Source: Nitrospira sp. (GTDB taxonomy: Bacteria; Nitrospirota; Nitrospiria; Nitrospirales; Nitrospiraceae). From it: a stretch of 64,000 nucleotides of DNA. How positions within the stretch are numbered: the stretch's first letter is position 1; the number at the start of each line of letters is the position of its first letter. The notes under the pieces were generated by a model, which was given only the letters and a program-made list of their open reading frames with translations, did no database searches and was not told the DNA's origin. The position numbers and the translations under genes are program-made. Of this stretch, positions 55,041 through 63,450 are shown piece by piece. The stretch is taken from NCBI GenBank assembly GCA_024998625.1, contig JACOEL010000003.1:124001-188000 (forward strand), in the 5' to 3' direction.

Positions 55041-55069
55041 TTGACGCTCTGTCGGTCAGTTTGTTAGCA
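55041..55069 (+). promoter_or_regulatory. Probable sigma-70 promoter of the TonB/sialidase-fold locus
   Basis: TTGACG (55041-55046), 17 bp spacer, TTAGCA (55064-55069), 28 bp before the ATG of the first small His/Cys gene. Shares TTGACGCTCTGTC with the promoter before the M50 gene. Confidence 0.5.
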
Positions 55070-55096
55070 TGCGGGCCAGGTTTCGGTCCTTTTCTT

Positions 55097-55402
55097 ATGC
55101 GAAGTTCCCGTTTTAGAAGCATCGTCTGGGTGGTCGCATTTGCCGTCATTGCCTTATTGGCGGTGACGACTGGGAGTGCGGTCGCGCACGAACTCCAACA
55201 TGCCGCGCATCACGATGCCGGGATGCATGGATCAGGCATTTGTGCCTGGATGTGTGCCACGGCCGGGGTGCATGTGGTGACTCCCGTTCACTCGACGCAC
55301 CTGTTCACCGTGGCCGGTGACGTGTCGTTCCGTTCTGACACTGTGCTCTTGCCTCAGTTACTTGCTCCGAGTCGGCCTCGCGCCCCACCCGTTTTCGCCT
55401 AA
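55097..55402 (+). CDS. Small His/Cys membrane-associated protein 1
   Basis: 101 residues. N-terminal hydrophobic segment (IVWVVAFAVIALLAVTTGSA) likely a signal or anchor, then HELQHAAHHDAGMHGSGICA and WMCATAG: a His cluster followed by C-x-x-x-C (CAWMC). A second weaker hydrophobic stretch and an R-x-x-R-A-P-P-x end follow. The gene at 60364-60684 has the same layout (GHHHGG, SSFCVWACQA, SRAPP), so the two are paralogues. The His/Cys cluster suggests metal binding, copper being a natural guess; no family name is known to me. Confidence 0.65.
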   Translation: MRSSRFRSIVWVVAFAVIALLAVTTGSAVAHELQHAAHHDAGMHGSGICAWMCATAGVHVVTPVHSTHLFTVAGDVSFRSDTVLLPQLLAPSRPRAPPVFA

Positions 55403-55533
55403 CCAAGTCTACGTTGTGCCTGTCCCGCTCCGTGACTCATTGTCGCAGAGCCTGAGGAAACAGTTCCGCGAGGTGTCTCGCATGCTGTGGGTGCATTCCT
55501 TCTTTCAGATCGTCGGAATACGAGGACGCTGTG

Positions 55534-56757
55534 ATGGTCCCTGTGCGTGAGATCGGCGTTGCCTTTGCCGAGACTGAATCTCCTGCGATCATGATGCTCG
55601 GGGCGCCGCTTACACTCGCCCAGTCCACCACGGCCATCTCTCCCCTCACGCTTCGGTTTCAGCGCGATGGAAGGCTACACGCGGCCTGGATTGAAAACAA
55701 CGGCATGCAGGGAGAAGTAAAGACGGCAGTTATTCCTGCTGATCACTCGTCGGTCGTCCAGGTTTCCGTCAATCCTCCGGGTGCCGGCCCGGAAGCTGTG
55801 CATCAATCACCGGGTTTCGCCATAGGCGGTGACGGGGAACAGTTCGTGACCTGGTCCTCTGCCAATAAGACCCCCGACGCATTATTTGCGTCGGATCTCC
55901 GCCTCGCACGATTGGACGCGGGGGGCATGCGTGTTCAGCCGCCGGTGCAGGTCAATGACGATGGCTTGGCCATTTCGCATACCTTTGAGCATGTGATTGC
56001 CGGGAAAAATGGCGAGGTCTTTATCGCCTGGCTGGATGGACGGAACAAGGACCGGAGCGGGGCGGGCATCATGTTCGCTTGCTCCCGGGATCATGGCGCC
56101 ACGATCGACAAGAATCTCGTCCTTGACGGGATGGCCTGTCCCTGTTGCCGCCCGATGCTCGGGCAGGCGCCGGATGGGTCGTTGTGGGTCGCTTGGCGCA
56201 AGACCTTCGAGGGGAACGTACGGGACATTGTGGTTGCGCGTTCGACCGACCAGGGCCGGACCTTTGCTCCGCCGATTGTCGTCAGTCGGGACGGATGGGT
56301 ATTTGACGCCTGTCCCCATCGGGGTCCCTCGATCGCATTCGATGCCCGGGGACGCCTCTATATCGGGTGGTACACCGAGGGTAAGGACGAGCAGCCGCGC
56401 CTCTTCATTTCAACATCGGACGATCAGGGTGCGACCTTTTCCACTCCGGTGGCGCTGCACAACGCGACAACCTCTCTGCCGGACAATCTCCACATGGCCG
56501 TCCATCCCGATGGCCGGGTTGTGGCGGTGTGGGAGGAAGTGACGGGGGTGCGGAAGCGTGTGGTCATGCGAGTGTCGGACGATCGCGGGCGGACATTCGG
56601 CCCAATGCAGACCTTGAGCCGCGGCTCCAAGGCCGAGCATCCGACCGTGGCCATCCATGACAGTGGAGCCGTGGCGCTGGGCTGGACCGAACATGCCTTT
56701 CCGCACAACAGAATTATCGTACAACAAGGGCAATTGTCGCGGCTGGTGACACCCTAG
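55534..56757 (+). CDS. Sialidase-fold (BNR-repeat) protein with CxCC and CPHR motifs, copy 1
   Basis: 407 residues (GTG at 55531 is an alternative start). A six-bladed beta-propeller pattern with Asp-box-like segments: SRDHGATIDK, STDQGRTFAP, SDDQGATFST, SDDRGRTFGP. Two features set it apart from glycosidases: Cys 202, 204 and 205 in MACPCCRP, and Cys 260-Pro-His-Arg in DACPHRG, which together could bind a metal or haem. The N-terminus has no recognisable export signal, although its paralogue has one; the true 5' end may be altered. Second gene after the promoter at 55041. Confidence 0.8.
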   Translation: MVPVREIGVAFAETESPAIMMLGAPLTLAQSTTAISPLTLRFQRDGRLHAAWIENNGMQGEVKTAVIPADHSSVVQVSVNPPGAGPEAVHQSPGFAIGGDGEQFVTWSSANKTPDALFASDLRLARLDAGGMRVQPPVQVNDDGLAISHTFEHVIAGKNGEVFIAWLDGRNKDRSGAGIMFACSRDHGATIDKNLVLDGMACPCCRPMLGQAPDGSLWVAWRKTFEGNVRDIVVARSTDQGRTFAPPIVVSRDGWVFDACPHRGPSIAFDARGRLYIGWYTEGKDEQPRLFISTSDDQGATFSTPVALHNATTSLPDNLHMAVHPDGRVVAVWEEVTGVRKRVVMRVSDDRGRTFGPMQTLSRGSKAEHPTVAIHDSGAVALGWTEHAFPHNRIIVQQGQLSRLVTP

Positions 56758-56802
56758 CACGGTTCGGCGATTCCCATTCAAGAAGGAGCAAGAGGAGGAG
56801 TC

Positions 56803-57261
56803 ATGAAGATGCAGGTGGATCAGCAGGTGGGACGGATGGGGCTGTATGGGTTGGTGGGATTGGCGCTCATGCTGTGGGCGCCCGGCCTGTCTGCCGCCGA
56901 CGGAAAAGGAGAGAAGTCGTACACCATTGCCGTGACCGACCAACAAGGGGTCGAAACCGAGCTGAAGAACGGCATCTTCTATTGGGAAGAAAAAATGAGC
57001 GAGACCTCGTTCGTCCCGCATGAGTTGCGGCACCTGCCGTCCAAACGCGGAACGGCGACGGTCAACATCAAGTTCGACCAGATCAAGCAGATTGAGATCA
57101 AGCCCGGTGCCGACAAGACCGCGCCGCTCATGACGGTGACGTTGACGAACGGCAAGAACGGTGAATTTACGCCTGCCGTCAGCGGAAGCTTCAAGGGTGA
57201 GTCGGATTTCGGCCAGGTCGAAGTGCCGATCGGATCCGTATCCAAGGTGATGTTCAGGTAA
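56803..57261 (+). CDS. Periplasmic protein of unknown function
   Basis: 152 residues, signal peptide ending at about LSAAD, start preceded by AGGAGG. The mature part is beta-rich: KSYTIAVTDQQGVETELKNG, FYWEEKMSETSFVPHELRHL, a KRGTATVNIKFDQIKQIEIK strand pair and a C-terminal VPIGSVSKVMFR. Its position between a sialidase-fold protein and TonB suggests a role in the same uptake system. No family recognised. Confidence 0.7.
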   Translation: MKMQVDQQVGRMGLYGLVGLALMLWAPGLSAADGKGEKSYTIAVTDQQGVETELKNGIFYWEEKMSETSFVPHELRHLPSKRGTATVNIKFDQIKQIEIKPGADKTAPLMTVTLTNGKNGEFTPAVSGSFKGESDFGQVEVPIGSVSKVMFR

Positions 57262-57295
57262 GGGCGGAACGAATCGTTTCGAAAGGACGTGTCCC

Positions 57296-58438
57296 ATGGA
57301 GAATGTGCTCGTAGCGCAATCGTGGCAACCCAAGCGATCGATGACAGGGTGGGGAGCCTCGCTCCTGCTGCACGCCTGTCTCGCGCTCGCCGCATTCGGG
57401 CTGATGCCGAAAATGGCCATGATCGCGGAGAAAGAGCCGTTCAAGTGGGATGTGGCGCTGGTCGAGGCTCCGCGCGAAGTGGTGCGCCAGGAAGAGCCGG
57501 CTCCGGTGCCGCAGGTGCAGCCTCCCGCTCCGACGCCTGTGAAGCCGCGATCTGAGCCGGTGCGTGCCGTGCCACCGCCGCCTCAGCCGGTACAACGCCA
57601 GGTCGAAACCCGTGTGGTGCCGCAGGCGATCCAACGTGAGGTGCAGCCGGTCGTCGAAACGGTTCGTCCGCAGGAGCAGATTCAGCCGACCAGGGAGGTG
57701 GTGCAGGTACAGGCCAAGCCCATTGAGCCGCAAGAGATCCAGAAAACGGAACCGTTGATGCAAGCGGCGGTGCCGGCTGAGGTGGTACGGGAAACTGCTG
57801 CGGCCGTCGAGCAGACGGTGGTGGAAGCGGCGCCGGTGACGGCGCAGACCTATCAAGCCCAGGCGGTGGTAAGCGAACCAGCCGTGATAGAAACGAGGTC
57901 TGAACCGGTAGTCACGGCGAGGGCCCCGGTCGTGCAGGCGGCCCCGGCGGCTGAACCGGCTCCACCGAGTCCGGCACCGGCCGTGGAAGCAATCGCCGCC
58001 GTCAGTGAGCCGGCGCCTGCTCCTCCTGCCCCGGCGGAACCGGTCGCTGCCGCCCCTGCGCCGGTGGCCGCAGCGCAGCCGGATCCGGCGACGTTACAAG
58101 AACATCAAGTCGTGGCGCGCGTGGCCACGCCGCGGCCTGCCACCAAAGCCGACTACGGCTGGCTGGCCGAATCGCTGCATCGTCGCATCATCGAACTCCG
58201 GCATTATCCCAGCACTGCGCGCTTGAACGGCTGGGAAGGCAAGGTCGTCTTGAAGGTGTCGATCCGCAACGACGGGCAGCTTAAAGACGTCGAGGTGGTG
58301 AAAAGTTCAGGGCATGAGTCGTTGGATCAGGCGGCGATGGAAGCCGTACGGCGCGCCTGTCCGCTGCATATGAAGCACGAGTTGACGGCACCGATGGTCG
58401 TGTTGCATTTGCCGGTCAGTTACAGTTTGAACCGTTGA
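57296..58438 (+). CDS. tonB: TonB energy-transducing protein
   Basis: 380 residues. One N-terminal membrane anchor (about 20-40: GWGASLLLHACLALAAFG), a long Pro/Val/Glu/Ala-rich periplasmic linker (about 60-265) and a C-terminal TonB domain (about 285-380) with the YP motif in LRHYPSTARLNGWEGKVVLK and NDGQLKDVEVVKSSGHESLD. It transmits the proton-motive force from ExbB/ExbD to the outer-membrane receptor; no exbBD pair is in this window. A dedicated TonB next to a receptor gene suggests a matched pair. Confidence 0.93.
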   Translation: MENVLVAQSWQPKRSMTGWGASLLLHACLALAAFGLMPKMAMIAEKEPFKWDVALVEAPREVVRQEEPAPVPQVQPPAPTPVKPRSEPVRAVPPPPQPVQRQVETRVVPQAIQREVQPVVETVRPQEQIQPTREVVQVQAKPIEPQEIQKTEPLMQAAVPAEVVRETAAAVEQTVVEAAPVTAQTYQAQAVVSEPAVIETRSEPVVTARAPVVQAAPAAEPAPPSPAPAVEAIAAVSEPAPAPPAPAEPVAAAPAPVAAAQPDPATLQEHQVVARVATPRPATKADYGWLAESLHRRIIELRHYPSTARLNGWEGKVVLKVSIRNDGQLKDVEVVKSSGHESLDQAAMEAVRRACPLHMKHELTAPMVVLHLPVSYSLNR

Positions 58439-58531
58439 GAGCGACAAGTCGTTATTCTGCTCAGGCTCAGCGGATCGTGCGGCTTCAGAAGCATAGAGGA
58501 ACCGGAAAATGAATGTGGAAGGAAGGCGCTG

Positions 58532-59809
58532 ATGCGGCAGTCTCAAAAGAACATGGGCGGGCTGTTGGCCCTGTGCCTCGCGGTGGCGATCCCTATTGCG
58601 GCCGCGCAGGCTGAGTCGGCCGTTCCCTTCGAGCTCAGCCAGAAGTTTGTGACCGAACACAAGGTGAAGAGCCTGGTGGGTCCGTCCGTGCAGGTGGATG
58701 AGCAGGGGCAGGTCTCCTTGGCCTGGATGGAAGAAGACAAGGATGTGCGGTCCGTCCTCTATGCTCGTAGCACGGAACCGGGCGGACCGATGGGAGCGCC
58801 GGTGCGCATCAATCGTCCGGAAGACGTGCCCTATTGGCGCCAGGAAGCGCCGGCCCTGGTCGTGCAGGGGGAGGACGTGTTTGTGACGTGGGGACTGACC
58901 CATCCGAAAGCCACGCCGCAACAGCCTTTCGCGACGGAACTGCGATTGAGCCGCTCGACCGATGGCGGCAAGACGTTTCAGCCCTCTGTCGCGGTGAACG
59001 ACGATCCGGGCGTCATTCAGCATACGTTCGATGCGTTGCATCGTGATGCGGATGGACGGTTGCACCTCTCCTGGATCGACGGGCGCGAAGGAAAGAAGGA
59101 GCCCGGCACCTACGTGGCCCGCTCGTTGGATCGGGGCGCGACGATCACCAGGAATCTCAAGGTGGACGAGGGGACCTGTGTCTGCTGCCGCACGGCGGTG
59201 ACGAGCGGTCCGGAGGGAATGGTCTACGTGGCCTGGCGGAAGATTTTCGAAGAGAATGTGCGGGAAACGGTCGTGGCGCGTTCGACGGACCACGGGGAGA
59301 CGTTCGAGGCGCCGGTGATCGTGGGGCATGATCAATGGGTGTTCCCGGCCTGCCCACATCGTCCGGCCTCAATGGGTGTGGACCGTCAGGGTCGTCTCTA
59401 CGTTGTCTGGTACACCGAAGGAACGGACGAAATTCCCGCCGTCTACCTCGCCTATTCGGACGATCGAGGGAAGAGTTTTTCTGAAAAGCGGAAGTTGAAC
59501 GTCTCGAAAAACACCTTTCCCGACCATCCGCAGATTGCGGTCGATCCGGAAGGACGGATCGTGGTGGTGTGGGAGGAGCAGGCTCCGGTCAAGCGGGATG
59601 TGGTGATGAGCGTCTCGATGGATCGTGGGACAACGTTTACGGCGCCGCACAAAGTGAACGAGAGAAAAAGCCAGACGCCGGTCGTGGCCGTGAATAGTCA
59701 AGGTCTGTTTGCCCTGGCCTGGATGGAGCATGGCATGCCCGGTCATAAAATTGTGATGCAGACCGTGACGGTGCCCTCGGTGAAGATGGCGGCTGAACCG
59801 GTGCGATAG
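58532..59809 (+). CDS. Exported sialidase-fold protein with CxCC and CPHR motifs, copy 2
   Basis: 425 residues, signal peptide of about 27 residues (IAAAQA-ES), GGAAGG before the ATG. Same propeller fold and same two motifs as the protein at 55534: Cys 216, 218 and 219 in GTCVCCRT and Cys 274-Pro-His-Arg in PACPHRP. Propeller repeats include STDGGKTFQP, SLDRGATITR, STDHGETFEA and SDDRGKSFSE. The shared Cys/His set and operon context make a metal- or haem-binding role likelier than glycan hydrolysis; that is inference. It lies between TonB and the TlpA-like gene. Confidence 0.85.
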   Translation: MRQSQKNMGGLLALCLAVAIPIAAAQAESAVPFELSQKFVTEHKVKSLVGPSVQVDEQGQVSLAWMEEDKDVRSVLYARSTEPGGPMGAPVRINRPEDVPYWRQEAPALVVQGEDVFVTWGLTHPKATPQQPFATELRLSRSTDGGKTFQPSVAVNDDPGVIQHTFDALHRDADGRLHLSWIDGREGKKEPGTYVARSLDRGATITRNLKVDEGTCVCCRTAVTSGPEGMVYVAWRKIFEENVRETVVARSTDHGETFEAPVIVGHDQWVFPACPHRPASMGVDRQGRLYVVWYTEGTDEIPAVYLAYSDDRGKSFSEKRKLNVSKNTFPDHPQIAVDPEGRIVVVWEEQAPVKRDVVMSVSMDRGTTFTAPHKVNERKSQTPVVAVNSQGLFALAWMEHGMPGHKIVMQTVTVPSVKMAAEPVR

Positions 59810-59833
59810 CCGGGCGGGTTTGTGATTGGAACG

Positions 59834-60367
59834 ATGAAGGTGATGGGATTGTTCAGGGGCCTCATGTTGGCGGTTGTGCTGAGCACGACGGCCGGTCCTG
59901 TATGGGCGGATGATCCCTTCGCCGCGTTGAAAATCGCGCGGGTTGCGCCGGGCACTGCCGCTGCGGCCTTCGAGTTGCCATCACTTGATGGACGCACAGT
60001 GCAACTCGCGGACTTGAAGGGGAAAGTCGTCGTGGTGAATTTCTGGGCCACCTGGTGCGGGCCCTGCAAAGAAGAAATGCCGGCCTTCGAGCGTCTGCGA
60101 CGGCAGCTGGACCCCGACCGCTTCGTGTTGCTGACCATCACGACCGACTTGCAGCGCGCCGGCATCAAACAGTTCCTGGCCAATCTCAACGTGCAACTCC
60201 CCGTGTTGTTCGACGAACAGCAGGATGTCTCGCAAGCCTATCTGGTTCGGGCCTTGCCGACCACGGTGTTCATCGACCGGCAGGGAGCCTTGCTGGGCCG
60301 CGCTGTCGGACCGCGTGAGTGGGATGCGCCCAAGGCGGTGCAGGCGTTGCAGGGGCTGATGCCATGA
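59834..60367 (+). CDS. TlpA/ResA-like thioredoxin-fold protein, exported
   Basis: 177 residues from the ATG at 59834 (an in-frame GTG at 59822 is possible). A signal peptide ends near VWADD. The redox site is VNFWATWCGPCKEEMPAF, with the cis-Pro loop ALPTTVFID. TlpA/ResA proteins reduce periplasmic disulfides, for example before copper or haem insertion; here CxCC and CxxxC partners are encoded next door. Its stop overlaps the following small gene by ATGA, so the two are translated together. Confidence 0.9.
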   Translation: MKVMGLFRGLMLAVVLSTTAGPVWADDPFAALKIARVAPGTAAAAFELPSLDGRTVQLADLKGKVVVVNFWATWCGPCKEEMPAFERLRRQLDPDRFVLLTITTDLQRAGIKQFLANLNVQLPVLFDEQQDVSQAYLVRALPTTVFIDRQGALLGRAVGPREWDAPKAVQALQGLMP

Positions 60368-60684
60368 GTCGTCTCAAGACACCCTCCGTCGGACTCGCGG
60401 CCGCACTTGCGGGAATCTATCTGGTCCTGGCCCTGTTCTCCATGGCCTGCGCCGTCGACCATGCCGACCCGATGCCGGCCGGCCATCATCACGGGGGGAC
60501 GGTGTCCCACTCCAGTTTCTGCGTCTGGGCTTGTCAGGCCAATCCCACGTCGGATGCTGCGGCGTCCGCGCTGGTGCTTCATCCGTTCCTTGTGGTCGCG
60601 TTGTTTGTCGAGCGTGATCATACCGTCATTGCCGGCGGCGCGGGCTTCCACGCCGCCTCTCGCGCGCCGCCCGTTCAATCGTAA
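60364..60684 (+). CDS. Small His/Cys membrane-associated protein 2
   Basis: 106 residues. Hydrophobic N-terminal segment (AAALAGIYLVLALFSMACAV), then HADPMPAGHHHGGTVSHSSF with a His cluster and C-x-x-x-C (CVWAC). A second hydrophobic stretch (ALVLHPFLVVALFVE) and the end SRAPP follow. Same architecture as the protein at 55097-55402. The start overlaps the TlpA-like stop, so it is probably made in step with that redox protein. Likely metal binding; family unnamed to me. Confidence 0.65.
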   Translation: MSRLKTPSVGLAAALAGIYLVLALFSMACAVDHADPMPAGHHHGGTVSHSSFCVWACQANPTSDAAASALVLHPFLVVALFVERDHTVIAGGAGFHAASRAPPVQS

Positions 60685-60792
60685 TCCATTTCAGATCGCT
60701 AGGTGTTCTAGCAGCTGTTCTCGCCCGTTCAGACAGGGGCGGGAAGGGTATGTCTCTGCTGTCGTGTGCACGGTTGTGCCAGGAGGACGTGT

Positions 60793-63120
60793 ATGTGGGC
60801 CAGTCGGTATTCATCTCAAATTCAATTCATTCTGCTTCTTACTCTCGTCGCGGCGCTGCCGTTGAGCGGGCTCCAAGTCTTTGCGCAGGAGGAGTCGGCG
60901 GCCGGAACCGTCGTGGAAAAAAGCGCGCGTGAGCGCGACCTGCGGGATCAGCTACAGAAAATTCTTCATGAGCTGGAGGAACTTCAGCAAGCGCCTGCGG
61001 GAGGCGCGACTGTCGCGCCGGTACAGCCGTCGGTGGTGCAGGAGCCATCATCGGATGACAAGACCGCCGAAGCGATTCCGGAATTTGAGCTGGCCGACGT
61101 CAGCATCGTCAGCAGCCGGGTTCAACGGCGCCCCGAAGGCATCACGCTCTCGGCCACTGAGCAGTCGGAAACCGAGTCGCAGCCGACGAGGACGCTTCGC
61201 GAATCCATGGAGTCTTTGCCCGGTGTGGTCCTGCGACAGGCCAACGGTCCGAGAGATTTCAGCATTTCGATCCGTGGCTCGGGCGTGAAAACCTCGTTTG
61301 CGGTGCGTGAGATCAAAATGTACGAGGACGGATTCATCCAGACGCAGTCGGATGGGTTGTCCCGTCTGGATATCCACGATCCCTGGTTCATGCGGAGTGT
61401 GGAAGTCACGCGAGGCGCGTCATCCTCTCTCTACGACAACTACGCACTCGGCGGTATGGTGCATTTCCGCACGAGGCGCGGCAGCGACATCAACGGGATG
61501 GAAAGTTTCGTCAGCGGCGGGTCCTACGGCTATCAGAAATACGGGTTTGCCCTCGGCCAGCAGTTCGAGAATGTGGACATCTCGCTCTTCGGCAGTCATG
61601 TGGCCGAGGATGGATTCATTCGCCACAGCGACTACAGCACGCAAACGATGAATTTCAATTTTCGCGTGAAGGTCGACGACAAACAGAACCTCTATTTCAA
61701 GGCGATCACGAACTGGCTGGACTCACGGGTGCCGACGCGGCTGACGTTATCGCAGTTCGATGCCGACCACCGGCAGGCCGGCGGCATCAACAATGCGACG
61801 AATGCGGTGCTCCTGGGGCAGCGTCGATTGGATCGGCGCAATATCATCGGTGGAATGTACGAGCGGCAGATCGACGCCAACACCGTGTTGACAATGGAAG
61901 CCGACTACGACGTGAAGGACATCAACCAGACCTTCACGCAGATCTCCGACAACATCAATCCGAATTACAAGCACTATACGGACTTGCGTCACGACGGGCG
62001 GCTGTTCGACATGCCCTTGCGCAGTTACGTCGGCTTTTTTGTGAATCAAATGGAGCAGGAAGGGCAGACCTTCAATAACCTCCAGGACTTCTTCGGTACG
62101 CGCGGCACGTTGGCACAGAACAGCCGCGGGACGATCCGGAACATCGGCGGACGGTTCCGGGAAGAATTGGAATTTATCCCGAAGTGGACCCTGGCCGCAG
62201 GCCTCGGGTTCGAGCAATCGCAGTTGAGCGTGCAGACGATCAACTACACGGCCGGGGCGGTCAGCGGCAGGGCCGGAGCGGAACGCAGCTTCAGCAACTG
62301 GGCGCCGGAACTGTCGGTCAGCTGGAAGCCGGCCGACGGGTATCGCCATTGGGTGCGCGCCTCCACCGGGTATGCCATTCCGGGGTTCGGCAATCTGTTG
62401 ACCAATCCTTTTACGGGTCTCGCAGGAACTAATTTCGATTTGAAGCCGCAGAAAAACCTCAACGTCGAACTCGGCACCGAGTCCCGGTTGCACAAGACCT
62501 TGACGGTGCAGTTGGTCGGCTTCGTCACGTTCGTCAAAGACGAAATCATCACTCAGGTGGTCTCCAATACCGGCGGCCAGGCTGCGATCAACGCGGACTC
62601 GTCGCAATATCGAGGCATCGAGTTCTTCTACGACTGGCGGCCCTTGGACGGGTTGCGGCTCTCCGGCGCCTACACGCACATCGATGCGCGGTACATCAAT
62701 TTCAGCGACCGGTTCCTCGCCGGCGGGATTCCGACGGCCTTCGTGCGGGACGGTAAAGTGGTGCCGAACGTGCCGACCGACACCCTCAATTTCAAGGAGT
62801 CCTACGATCATGCCGCCAGCGGGTGGGGCGGCTGGGTGGAAGTCAACTATATGAACAGTTACTTCTTGAACAACAATAATACGGTGGGCATTCCGTCTTT
62901 CGTGATCGCCAACCTGAATATCCATAAGAATTTCGAGTTCCATAACAACAAGTGGATCCGGTTCGCGAAGTTCTTCGCTGAGATCGATAACATCGCCGAC
63001 AAGAAATATGCGGCTTCCGGCAATGTTGTGGCCGATAGCACGGCCGATGCGAACAAGACGCTGTTCTTTGCCGGTTATGGCCGGTCGTTTTATGCCGGGG
63101 TGACATTGGGATTGTTCTAA
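60793..63120 (+). CDS. TonB-dependent outer-membrane receptor
   Basis: 775 residues; AGGAGG lies before the ATG at 60793. Signal peptide to about 31 (LQVFA). Then a short coiled coil (about 40-65: RERDLRDQLQKILHELEELQ), uncommon for receptors, a plug domain (RESMESLPGVVLRQANGPRD, SIRGSGVKTSFAVREIKMYE, LYDNYALGGMVHFRTRRG) and a 22-strand barrel ending in the aromatic C-terminus SFYAGVTLGLF. Substrate unknown; with the CxCC/CPHR and His/Cys neighbours a metal or metal complex is the best guess. A strong terminator follows directly. Confidence 0.93.
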   Translation: MWASRYSSQIQFILLLTLVAALPLSGLQVFAQEESAAGTVVEKSARERDLRDQLQKILHELEELQQAPAGGATVAPVQPSVVQEPSSDDKTAEAIPEFELADVSIVSSRVQRRPEGITLSATEQSETESQPTRTLRESMESLPGVVLRQANGPRDFSISIRGSGVKTSFAVREIKMYEDGFIQTQSDGLSRLDIHDPWFMRSVEVTRGASSSLYDNYALGGMVHFRTRRGSDINGMESFVSGGSYGYQKYGFALGQQFENVDISLFGSHVAEDGFIRHSDYSTQTMNFNFRVKVDDKQNLYFKAITNWLDSRVPTRLTLSQFDADHRQAGGINNATNAVLLGQRRLDRRNIIGGMYERQIDANTVLTMEADYDVKDINQTFTQISDNINPNYKHYTDLRHDGRLFDMPLRSYVGFFVNQMEQEGQTFNNLQDFFGTRGTLAQNSRGTIRNIGGRFREELEFIPKWTLAAGLGFEQSQLSVQTINYTAGAVSGRAGAERSFSNWAPELSVSWKPADGYRHWVRASTGYAIPGFGNLLTNPFTGLAGTNFDLKPQKNLNVELGTESRLHKTLTVQLVGFVTFVKDEIITQVVSNTGGQAAINADSSQYRGIEFFYDWRPLDGLRLSGAYTHIDARYINFSDRFLAGGIPTAFVRDGKVVPNVPTDTLNFKESYDHAASGWGGWVEVNYMNSYFLNNNNTVGIPSFVIANLNIHKNFEFHNNKWIRFAKFFAEIDNIADKKYAASGNVVADSTADANKTLFFAGYGRSFYAGVTLGLF

Positions 63121-63126
63121 CCATCT

Positions 63127-63163
63127 GGCGCGAGCGGTCCCCGGATGCGGGGCCGCTCGCGCC
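63127..63163 (+). terminator. Strong GC hairpin after the TonB-dependent receptor gene
   Basis: GGCGCGAGCGG pairs with CCGCTCGCGCC, extended by CCCC/GGGG past a one-base bulge, around a 6-base loop. It begins 6 bp after the stop codon. No long T-run follows (CTTAAC), but the stem is strong enough to end the operon transcript. Confidence 0.7.
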
Positions 63164-63181
63164 CTTAACAGGGAGATTGCC

Positions 63182-63376
63182 ATGAACAAGCAACTCTTGC
63201 GGGTCGGTGAGGCGGCGGATGTGTTGGCGGTGAGCCGTTGGACGATTTATCGATGGGTGGAGGAAGGACGGTTGGAGGGCACCAAGATCGGCCGCGGGAG
63301 CCTCAGGGTGTTCCGCACGTCGCTGGACCGGTTGGTGCAAAACAATAAGACGCAGGAAATGAACCTGACCGTCTGA
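63182..63376 (+). CDS. Excisionase-type helix-turn-helix DNA-binding protein
   Basis: 64 residues, start after a GGGAG leader. LLRVGEAADVLAVSRWTIYR and WVEEGRLEGTKIGRGSLRVF are the MerR-like winged HTH of the excisionase/BldC family (helix_turn_helix_17). Such small proteins regulate nearby promoters or assist recombination; no integrase is in the window. It lies between the receptor terminator and the lipoprotein gene and may control the latter. Confidence 0.88.
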   Translation: MNKQLLRVGEAADVLAVSRWTIYRWVEEGRLEGTKIGRGSLRVFRTSLDRLVQNNKTQEMNLTV

Positions 63377-63450
63377 GGTGTGCGTTGCTGAGACTGCGAT
63401 CGGCCGGTGAAAAGGCCGATGCGATCTGTTGTGAGCGGGTAAGAGGGCCT

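Noticed and set aside
53866-55149. 427-residue frame opposite the TPR gene
   Set aside because: Antisense to a clear TPR protein with signal peptide.
61747-63189. 480-residue open frame opposite the TonB receptor
   Set aside because: Shadow frame of a high-GC gene; no start signal or recognisable domain.
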